Assembly (NCBI GenBank): GCA_029298735.1
Contig: JANSLP010000017.1
Location: 186,001 to 250,000 of the forward strand
Direction: 5' to 3'
DNA from: Ophiostoma sp. CBS 140.51
Lineage: Eukaryota; Ascomycota; Sordariomycetes; Ophiostomatales; Ophiostomataceae
Length of the DNA stretch: 64,000 bases
A model generated the notes under the pieces. It made no database searches. It was not told the DNA's origin and worked only from the letters and a program-made list of their open reading frames with translations. Shown here one piece after another: positions 31,528-41,485 of the stretch (position 1 is its first letter; each line of letters opens with the position of its first letter). A program made the position numbers and the translations under genes.

Positions 31528-33657
31528 GTAGGGGAGGAAAGATGGATCTCACCGGTATATATCAAAAGATTGAGTGTATTTTGGAATATTTGCAGCTTTT
31601 CAGTTATATAATGAAACTTTTCGAGCGTTCTTTTGGAAGCCGAGGGGACAGAATCATACTGTGTTTGAATGAGAATTGGTGACAGCGTAAAGCATGTACT
31701 TATGTAGCCGTCGGTGCTAGATTTACGAGGTGTGGTGGTTTTGATATTATGTGTGCTAGAGGACAAGGGCCGCCTATTAAGGTTTCAGTCAAGAGTGATT
31801 GCCAAGAAAAGGAGGCAATAGGGGATATAGAGGAAGCCGCATAGTTAGGCAGGTGCGTCTGGCAAATGTCAAACATTCGGGGGTTGTTAGCTAGAGAAAA
31901 AGAAAAAGAACAGAGGTAAGAGCAACCGTCCGGCAGCAGTTGGTTCAAGAAGGAAGGTATGAGCTCCCGACTGGCAGCTCTTCAGCGTTGTTGTATCTGG
32001 AAGGAGCGTAAACGGTGTTGCTCAAGGGGACATGAAGCTGCTGGTGAGGAAGGAGAAACCTTTCGCTACTTCCTTTCTCATTTTAATACGAGAATAGCGG
32101 TGGCCTGGCAAGTCCAGTATATCGTTGAAACCTGGTGAGCCTGGCCTGGCCTGGTCTTCCTTGGAACCTGACCGATGGTACTGCCCTTTCAGGCGGTCCC
32201 CCGGAACCAGAAACCAAACCGTCAAAACGGCGGGCGTGTGTATTTGGCGACTTTGCTTGTTGGCCACCGTTTTTAGACAACGATCCCTGCTTGGTTCTGC
32301 CCTAGGGTCTAATCCGTGTAATGCCACTGGCTGTTTTCTTTTTACGTCGCGATTAAGACTCAACTTCCTCGAACATACCTTCACTGGTCTTTCACTATAT
32401 GTTGAATGTTTACCGTCAAGTGTCTACTCTGTATCTTTCTGTTCACTACAACTTGCAAGTACCTTTTTCTCGAGCTCTTGCCTTCTTCAGTAAACAAGAC
32501 AGCGCCCTTAACAGCGACCTCTGATACAAGCCACTTACACCCCCTACCCCCCTATCCAGTCTTCCTCTGATTCACCGTCAACAATTCACTAAAGCTTCAC
32601 CATCGTATCGTTCAGCACATACAAAGTATCACATTTATGGACAAGATATGGATTTTCAAAGAAACTGTATTCTGCGAAGAGAATTGAAACAAAAATAAGA
32701 GTAACGAAAACAACAACATGAACGACAACCACCACCACTCTTTACAACAGGGGAGAGAATTATTTTAACTTTGTCGTATATTTGGAAGGGCCGTTCAGCT
32801 CCAGTGTCTCTCAACCACCTAACCTCCTAAAAGAAGGCGGTGCTGTATTCACTTTCCCTGAGAACCGCCGGCAGGTCCCGAAGTCGCTTCCAGCGCTTCC
32901 CGTCCCGAATCCATAAAAAGAGACCCTATGACCTAGACCGTCATATTTTTTCCACCGCCCACAACCCTTCCCAAAACATGTTATAGTATCAAAGTACTTT
33001 GTAAAAAGCAGCAAAACAGTAAAACAGTAAAAAGCAACAACCTCAAAGCAACGAGAGTCTCTTCCTGTCAAGGAAGAGACCGGGTAAAAAACAACCGAAA
33101 AAGGAAAACCGCAAACATAAAATACACACGAAAACCAAAAATAAGAAGCCAATCATGACGTAACAGTAAGAAATCAAACCCCATCGTCACAAGCCAGAGG
33201 AAGAGTTGAAAGAAGGAAAGACGCAGCGCGCTGCGGGAGGAGAGAGAGGGGAAGAGAGAAGAACGAGACGAAAAACAGATTAAGACGCAGAAAGGACGCA
33301 GAACGGGACACGCCAGCGTCGCCATACGTACTGTGCTCTGCTATGCCGTTGCAATACCGCAAAGAGAGGGAAAGCAAGCAGAAGTCGTAAATCGTAGCTC
33401 GAAATGTGGTGGTTGGTAGTCGTAAATATAGGAGGGGCCTCGCGCGCGGGGCATCGTGGTGGAGAGATAAATAATCGCGACTGATCATCCAACGGTGGAA
33501 ATGATGAAAAACAGACAAATCGACAAGGGTTATGGAAGAACTCTCATCGACTCACTATTTCACGCTCTGAAGAGCGCGGGGTCAATATTATCAGTAACCA
33601 GAGCATTGGAGAACGCCTAACCGCCTCTTAGCCTTCTTGCTTCTGCAACTCTCGGGC
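31528..33657. other. Convergent 3' intergenic, urease / HMG-box gene
   Basis: About 2.1 kb between two stop codons, longer than usual for convergent fungal genes. Short ORFs on both strands show no domain, and there is an A-rich stretch at 32680-33180. An unannotated transcript is possible, but I see no evidence for one. Confidence 0.4.
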
Positions 33658-35392
33658 TCATGCTCTAGTTACCTTAGATGTACGCTTGCGCTTCTTATCG
33701 GGGCTGGCAGGGGCGGCACCCTTGACCGGCTCGGCCTCAGCGCCCGGAGTAGCGGTCTTGCGCTTCCGGCTGTCCTTCTTGGCAGACTTGGGGGTCTTGG
33801 TAGCGGCGTCATCGGCAGGGCCCTGCTGCAGCTGCTCAGCAATAGCGTCCTGGTCATTGCCAGTATCGGCCTCCTTGCTGGTGGGCATCGGGATGTGGAA
33901 CTCATCGGCGTAACGCAGAGCATCCTCGTCAGGCATCAGACGAGCGTTAGCGTTGCCAGACTTGTACGAGTGCACACGAGCGTTGTACAGGCGCAGGTTG
34001 TATTGGTAAGCGCGGTCCCAGCCCTGCAACAAGTTAGCGAGTTTCTTTCAAGGGATCATGGAATGACGAGTAATAAAGAAGGGAAAACTTACACCCTTGT
34101 CGTGGGCGTTCATGGTGCTCCAGCGGCGCTGGCCCTCCTCCTGAACGGCACCCTTGGGGGCATCCGGACCCAGGTCGTTGGCGATGATAGGACGAGCGGT
34201 CTGCATGTACAGGAAGTACGGCGTCAGAGGGCGCTTGGGAGCGTTGGGGTCGTGGGTGCGCTTCTTGCGCTCCTTCTTCTCATCGGCAGCCGGGGCAGCG
34301 ACGACAGCGACGGGCGGCAGAACAGCGCCGACCTGGGGCAGGAGACCGGCATCAAAGCCGCCAATGAGTTCGCCAATGCCGTCAACGCCGGCACCCTCGC
34401 CGAGCAGAAGGTTGGTCTGGCGCAGGTACTCAATGGAGAACTGCTTCAGCAGGTCCTGGATGGCCGAAAGGCGGGAGTAGACCTGGTAGGTTGTTAACAA
34501 ACTGATCCGAAAAGGTATTGGTGCTTCTGGTCTTCTGGTAGCTGCAGCTGCTTTTCCTTTAAAGCCAGGCGGAAGTCGCATGAGTAGTCTCAAGCGCGTC
34601 GCCAAATTGGTCGAATGTAAACAAAAGAGTGGAGTAAGTGGCCACTGGGCCAAGCACAGAAGCGCACGCGACAAGCAGGCAACTTTGTCTGTTTTTTTGT
34701 CGCTGGACTTTGAAAATGAAGACTGAAAAGTGTCTGCGTGTTGCACTGGTCGCAGAAGAACTGCGATTCCAATCCGGTGTTTTACATGTAGTGTTTTGCA
34801 GGCATGGTGGTTGACTATGCGTGCTCGCAATTTGTGCTTTGCAGTACACAATGCGAGGGTCAAGTTTGTGAAATGAGAGGTGCGGGTGTGGTTTGCAGTG
34901 TGGTCAAAGAAGGCTGTCAAAGCCGCCTGGTGACAAGCTTTATGCTGCCATGCTGGCGCACGCAAGCTGATGTGAGGAGAAAGTGCGTGTTGAAGTGAGA
35001 TAACCAAGTGTGCGACGTATGAGATCAGGAGGAGTGTAGGCCAAAAGGTGCGAAAGTGCATCATATGACCATTGGTGGAAGGAGAGAAAAGAAGTGACAT
35101 TCAAAGCAAGATGAGGGTTTGGAAAAGCCAGAGCGTTGTCTGCTCTGTCAAAAGAGATGGGGAGCAAACGCGACAGAGGCGCTGGTGAAAACATGTAGGA
35201 GGGCGATGCAGGCCCGGATAGGAACAAAAGACACCAGAAGGCCAGAAGAAGCCAGGAAATCATTGCACAGAACAAAGAGATGTTGCAAAAACGTACCGAG
35301 TCGCGGACGCGAATGAAGTTCTCAACGTCGATCTGCTTAGGGGCATCGGCCTTTGCGGCCTCAGCCTGCTGCTTCTTGGATGGGCGAGCCAT
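33658..35392 (-). CDS. HMG-box chromatin protein
   Basis: Three exons: 35392-35297, 34482-34093 and 34023-33658. Donors are GTACGT and GTAAGT and acceptors CCAG and GCAG; all joins keep frame and give 283 residues. The N-terminal helix region contains LSAIQDLLKQFSIEYLRQ. The HMG box runs from about residue 108 to 184, beginning DPNAPKRPLTPYFLYM and, after the second splice, ending GGWDRAYQYNLRLYNAR. The C-terminus is Lys/Ala/Pro-rich with SAKKDSRKRK and a final KKRKRTSKV, likely nuclear localisation. HMG-box proteins of this type bend DNA and associate with chromatin; the ascomycete family is often annotated as HMG-box protein only. The first intron, 812 nt, is exceptional for this window. 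Confidence 0.9.
34483..35296 (-). other. Long first intron of the HMG-box gene
   Basis: About 812 nt from the GTACGT donor to the TACCAG acceptor, against 51-193 nt for most other introns placed here. It has no ORF of note in the sense direction. Intron-hosted regulatory or snoRNA content could not be confirmed; I did not find a convincing C/D box pair. Confidence 0.65.
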
Positions 35393-35854
35393 AGCGCTGA
35401 TGTGTAGTTGTGTGTAGTGGTGATGCTGTTGGAGCGTGCGTTTCCAGGGACTTCAGTGGCGATGCGCTGAAAGTCAAAATGGTAGAAATGGCGATGTGGA
35501 TTTTTAGTTTATTTGATGCTGAAAAGGAGACAAAAAATCTACAGCGGATGGTAGTGGAAGAAGTAAAAAGAGAGAGAAGAGGGGGAGAACAGAAGGGATC
35601 AGAAGGGGAAGGAAGGAGGGGAAAGAGAAAAGTCCTTTCAGGCGCGCGAGGGTTGGGGGGGTGCCCGCAAGTTTATAGGCGGCTGGGGGGTTGGGGGACG
35701 ACGCGCTGATTTGTTTTGATTTTATTTTTTGCGCTTCTGGGCTTCGCTTTTTTCGGGCCAGTCGCTCCTCCCCCCTTCTGAATCTGATTGCTGTCCTGCT
35801 TTTATTTTAGTTGGTGTGGCTCCTTCCTTTTTTTCGCGCAGCTGCTGTCCGCTA

Positions 35855-35878
35855 GGGGGAGAGGGGGGTGGGATGGGG
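35855..35878 (+). promoter_or_regulatory. Candidate G-quadruplex
   Basis: Four G-runs (35855-35859, 35863-35868, 35870-35872, 35875-35878) separated by loops of 3, 1 and 2 nt match the canonical intramolecular G-quadruplex pattern. It lies about 460 bp upstream of the HMG-box gene start. Confidence 0.6.
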
Positions 35879-38199
35879 AAGGTGAACCTGCACTGTCCTG
35901 TCCCAATCTGACCTTTGAGCAGCACGCCCAGTAATAGCCTCGTACAGGCGACCAGGCCCCATATCTTTTTTTGCTGCTTGGGCGGCTTCGGCAGGTTGAG
36001 CCTGAACTGGCCAAAAGTTCCCAACTCGCCTGCTCGCCTGGCCTGACCAACATCCGCTGTGACCCGCGCACCCCTGTCCCCGTTCTGTCTATTTTTGTCT
36101 TCCTGTCTCTCTGTCCTTCTGTTTCTGGGCGCAAAGGCGCTCGTTTCGCTGAGACCGCTGGACAGGCTGTCGGTCGCTGTTGGCCTCGGAAGCGCTGGCT
36201 CGCTGCACACACGCGCTGCTTGCCCGCCCATCCTGCCCTTTTCATCACTTTTGACCTGTGGCAGTCCACTTTTCCTCAACGCACCCTCGCACGCTGTTCC
36301 GCACTACCTCGCCAGTTCGCTCTTTCCTTCCGCTATTATTATCTCACTATATTCGCGCACTTGCCCTGGTGATGTTACTGAGATTGAGAGGGCAAGAACG
36401 GCTGTTCGCCATGAACGCTATGATGATGGGGAATACCGTCGGTCAATCAAGGCTGGGAGCCACCAGGCTTCACTGTCGCGCAGCACATCCATCTTCAGCG
36501 TCTACAGCTGTCGCCTCCATCCCCTCATTTCTGACGAGTTTCACAAGGGTCCTCTAACCTTCAGGTCTGTACGCCCATTCAGCTTTCTCGATCGCTCTTG
36601 CCTTCACAATTGATTGCACCGCCCAACACAAGGCCTGGCCAACCTGCCAACCACGCCTGCCTGCAACCTGCACTCCGTCCACCCTTCTCAAGCTCCTGCC
36701 TTTTTCTCTCCCCAAAAAGGTACTTGGCCGGCGTTTCGCGAGTGTCTTTATATATGTCCTCAAAATATGTACCTTATTAACTTCTGTTCTTATAATGTTC
36801 TTAAATAAATTCACCTTGACCACGGCGAGAGGTTCAAATGTATGCAAATTCAGACTCTGCGTCAATTTTTGTACACATTTTGTAGTTGTGTTCTGTCCAT
36901 TCGGTGCTTGGTGGACGCGCCAGGCGGTGCCAAAGGCATCGTGCTGTTTTCAAGGGACAACGTTTGGGGCATCCAGTGAAGTATTTTAGGAGCCTGCTAG
37001 GAGCAGCTACGAGGTATCGCGGCGTGTTCTGGTGTCCAGAGCTGAACGGGGCAAGATCGAGCGACAGCGCGGCCCCTGTGCCTCAGGCGATCGCGCCTGC
37101 CCTCTTGGCCCTCTTGGTTTGTTTTGATTTGATTTTTTAGGCAAAGTCGTGTCACAGGCGCTACGAGCGCTTTTTCGGGGGAAACGGGTGCACACCCCCC
37201 TGCACGGCCGCTGTTGTCCAATGAAAAGGCCGCTAACGTCCAGGTCATGACGGAGTTGGTGGGGGGCACGCGCGACGCCGCGCTCTCACAAAGAAGGAAA
37301 GAAGGAGAGAGGAAAGAGCGAGACAGCGTGACAGCCCTCAGGCAGTGCCCTCCCCTTCACTTCTCTTCTCGCTTCTCTCCTCCAACCCTTCCTTCAGGCC
37401 CTCGTACTGATCTGCTGTATTTCCAATACGTAACCTGACGCACACCACTGCACTACTAAGTCGCTAATTCGCCGCCTCTTTTTTTCACGCTGTGCCGCGT
37501 GCTCAGTTCGTTTTGAAAATGAAAATGAGATGCGACGCACAAGCCCCCTTTCCGCTTCGTTCACCCCCTCTGTCCTCGCTATCGCTTACTGATCGCAGAA
37601 GGAAATTGCAAAAGAGCATCGGTTGTCCCTTTGCCCTTCGTACCTTCCCTTCCACTGCCCAGCCCCAAGGAATTTAGCGCCTTTTTAGTGGTCGCGCCTG
37701 AGTGCGCCTGGATGCACCACAATTGTCAAGGCCTGCAGGAAGGCCTCTGAAGCTCTCTCCTTATCAGTCTGGTCTGAAGAAACGGAGGTAACTTTCCAGA
37801 GCCCGAAAAAGTCACACCCCCTCCCTTGCCGCTGAACACCCCCAAACGCCAGGCCTAGCCCCTCTTTCCAAAAATCCAAAATCGCTGAGCCTCCGCCCAT
37901 GCAAGCCCAGGTCGATTTTCCTAATACTTTGGCATCCCCCGCTCTTTTACTGATTTCAGGGAAGTCGCCAGGCGAGGTCATCCAAGGTCGTTCCAAATCA
38001 GCAATTGCGATGGAGAGCGCGACTTCCCTTGTTTCGCTCACTATCTCGTTATCCTCTTCACTCTTTTCCCAAACCCCAAATCCACGCCGAAAGCGTCCAG
38101 GCCACCACCACCAGCGAGGCCCATCGCCAAACGACAGCGTCTTGCCAGACGATAGTGACTTCCTTTGTTTCGTAGAATACAAACCGCAAACTCCAAGGC

Positions 38200-40360
38200 T
38201 ACGCGCCAGCTCCGCCAGCTTCTACTGAAATGCTGCAACGGCCAGTCCCTGGAGCTCTCTGGCGCGCAAACTGCTTCCCGACTTTCTGACTTCCTGACTT
38301 TCTTTGCAACGTCCACAACACCCTCTTTTCTCTCTTATTTTCCACCGTCTCTTGATTCCACATAACTTTTCCCGGCGCGCGTGGCATCGGAAGACCGGAC
38401 AGGCCCTTTCCTTTCCCATGTACCATGCCAGAGCTTGCCTTCCATATAATTCCGTATATCTTGCCAGCATCTGTGCTGTCCAAAGCTCTTCCAACCTGTT
38501 CCAATGTCTTAGCTGCCTCGACAGCCAGCATTCCACGCGTCATGCAAGCTCTTCTACTTCTTTCTGTCTCTCAAGATTGAGAGCTCTTGCCACCTTCTGT
38601 ACGCCGTAATGATATTTGCAGGGCAGACGACTGCACGTCATGAACTTGCCTCTCAGGTCACATGTCACACGTAAAGCTCTTACCAGCACCCTTCCTATCA
38701 AGAAGCTTGACAGCTCGATATCAGACGCGACAACTCGACGAGCTCATAGAAGACAAAGCTCAACATTTCCTGCCTGGTACCTGAAGCTCCATATGCTGGG
38801 ACTCTCCGTGGTCTACCTAGCCGAGTTTTCCTGGCACGCGCCGTGAAAATCTCTTAAGAAATATCTTGCGATAATGCCGAGTTATAACGCGACAAGAGCT
38901 CTTTGCCCACATATATCAAAGCTTTGCCAGCTCTACCCAGCTCTTGCCGCCGCAGTCGTGCAAAGGCCCGCATTCACAAGGAAAGGGTCTAGCGTGGCGG
39001 ACGGAACCCGAGCTTCAAGCACGTCCACCTTCTGGACCTCAAAAGCAAAGGCGACAGAGCTCCGTTTGCCCACAGAAGCTCTGCTTGTGGCCTAGGCCAG
39101 GTCCAGTGCGACGTGCTGATTGTTAACTGCTGATTTCGTCCAGTCCCCAGTCCACAGTCCTCAGCACGCGTCACCCACGAGCTCTGCGAGGCTGTCTTTC
39201 TGTCTTCTGTTTTGATGCGCCACGGGTCTCGTGTAGCCTGGTCTTGGAGAGCTTCTGGCGCGACATTTGATAGTGTCATTGCAGTTGTCTTTGTCTCAAA
39301 CATTAAAACGCGGTCAAAGATCAGGGTCGTCCTTGAAGACACAGCCTGTATGCTGAGTACGTATTTAAGAGCTCCCAGGAAGCTATAGAATGCTGTAGAT
39401 GAGCTCCGTCTTCGCTGAAATTTAACAGGTGTCAAGCCCGATATCCCAATCGACGTCATTGTGATAGAAGCTCCCTGATATAGCCGTCCCACGCTCATCC
39501 CACGCGTCCGCCATTTTGAGCTTTCCAAAGCTGATGTCCTCACCACTCGATTTAAGACCATAAACGTGCTCGTAATGCTCCTACTGTGTACGCTTCGGCG
39601 ATGCCATCCGTGACAGCTATGATCTACCCAAATCTGACAACCTTGTACGACGCGCCGGCGCGAAGCTCGTCATTGAGCAGGGAAGCTCCGTTGGACGCGT
39701 TAAAGTCAAGCTGGATACAGCATTGTGTCGCAAATGGTCCGCATTCACTAAACTGGCAGTCAAAGCTCCCAGGCTATCGCCGGCCAGGCCAGGTCTCGGT
39801 GAAGAGCCGCCAACTTGGTGGACGCGCTGTTGATGAGCCCGTTAAACAGCGCATGTTGATCAAGATGATGTAGGCCTGGCCACCGATGATAACTGCTTGA
39901 GAAGCTTTTGTATATTAAAGAGCTTGCTGTTCTTCTTTAAGCTTGCGCAGCGCGACCTGCCAAGCTCTCCCAACGCGCGACGGCGCAAACGTCACAACAA
40001 ACCAGCACCGCGCTGACAAGCAACAAGTGCTAGACTGGACGCTCGCCATTGCACCAAAGCTCAACGGTTCACCTGTCAATGTCTCCAAAAAGAAAACGGC
40101 GCACTATGTTTGTTTTTGTTTGGCCCCTTTTTCTTGTTCCTGATGCCATCATTTTAGCTCTCATAGCTGCCGGCATGAGCCGTGAGGCCAGGCCAAAAAT
40201 ATGCTGCTTTGCGACACCCAAGTCCAGGAACGCGCGGGGTGGTGTCAATGAGGGGATGTGTGCGGGCCACACGCCGCCAAAGTAAGCAGCTGTGTGCCTG
40301 GATTCTGTTCTTTTTTTCCACGTCTTGTTCTCGAAGCTTTCGATGTCTGGCATTGATTGC
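38200..40360. repeat. AGCT-enriched region
   Basis: By eye I count about 42 AGCT tetramers in about 2.15 kb, often in the context (A/G)AGCTCTT(N)CC, as at 38488, 38581 and 38675. Uniform base composition would give about eight. Spacing is irregular and no tandem period is seen, so this is a dispersed short-motif enrichment and not a satellite. Confidence 0.6.
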
Positions 40361-41485
40361 GATATCCCCGTATTTGATATTGGCTTTCTGCCCCTATTTG
40401 AAGTCGCCGCTTCGCTCTTTCCTTTCCTTGCCGCCATCCACCCTTCCGCGTTTGTACTCTATCCCATCGCAACTGCCTTACAACGACAGTCGGATCACGT
40501 GCAGCTGCCTCTTCGATTGATTGAACATGACGGCAGGCACCTCCTGAAGTCTATCTCCATATCGTCGGCGGCCAGAGCGCAGTCCTGAGCACAAAGTGTC
40601 ATGATGACGCGACACGGCGCACCGCGGAGCTGTCAATGAGGCAGTTACCGCCTCCGCCTCCATCCTCAGTTCCCAACGGCCTGTCCTCCCCTCCTTCCTG
40701 ATGACATGTCTGTACGTCTTATGTGTGAGCATAAAGGCATTTCATCACTCACGGATCGCTCCTGCCACCTCACGGAAGGTAAGGATGACACGGCAAGAGC
40801 AACCCTCCACACTGCACAGAAAGTGCTTCACGCCTGTCGCCAAGTCGGCCACCAGTCGTGCAACAATGCCAAGCCCAAACGCGGGTCCTCTACATCCCAG
40901 GCAGCCCAATCAAGCACTGCTACAAACAAAAGCCGGCCTGCCCCTCGCTCATCTCAGGAGAGCTCTTACCCTGAAGACCTCCGTCGCACCTTCCACAGCT
41001 CATCACCAAAGAGGGAAAGAGGGGCCCCCCAGTCGTTGCCCTCCTCTTGGCAGCTTGGCATTGTAAGATGTGACGACGCCCTCAGTCCCTCAGTACCGCA
41101 TCTCTTGATTTTTTTCTCTTCATTTTCTCCTTTATCCTCGTATCTTGGGAAGATCCTATTTTTAAATAGGAGGGCTCCCTCTTTTTTTCTTAGCTTTTTG
41201 TTGAACTTGAATCTCCGATTTCTTCACCCCGCCTCAGATCTTAAGATTTCAACCACGTCTATTTTCTCTCCTACATACAAACATCACCAAATCTTCACTT
41301 TTTTCTAGGTAAGACAAGCCCTCTGTTTTAAGCTCGGTTAAGGAGCTCCTAGTCTGCTTCTCTTGAGCTTTCATTTAACTTTCGCTTCAATTTGTCCGGA
41401 TTCCTTCCAAAACTGCCCCTCCTTCGAGCTGCGTACTGACGAGACGATACCCAGCTTCAATACGACCCTACAAAAACATCCCACG

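Larger units (their letters stand above)
35393..41485. other. 6.1-kb gene-poor divergent region, HMG-box gene / het-c
   Basis: No gene is supported. The left part (35500-35700) is purine-rich on the plus strand, that is pyrimidine-rich in the direction of the HMG-box gene, and holds G-rich runs. The central part (38200-40360) is strongly enriched in AGCT. The right part (41150-41485) is T-rich and contains TTTTTAAATAGG near 41160. A possible 5'-UTR intron of het-c (GTAAGA donor at 41310) is uncertain. The longest ORFs have no recognisable domain. Confidence 0.45.

Noticed and set aside
41363..41485. N-terminal extension of HET-C to 41363
   Set aside because: It begins with TTG and would bury the secretion signal; the ATG at 41486 restores a normal signal peptide.
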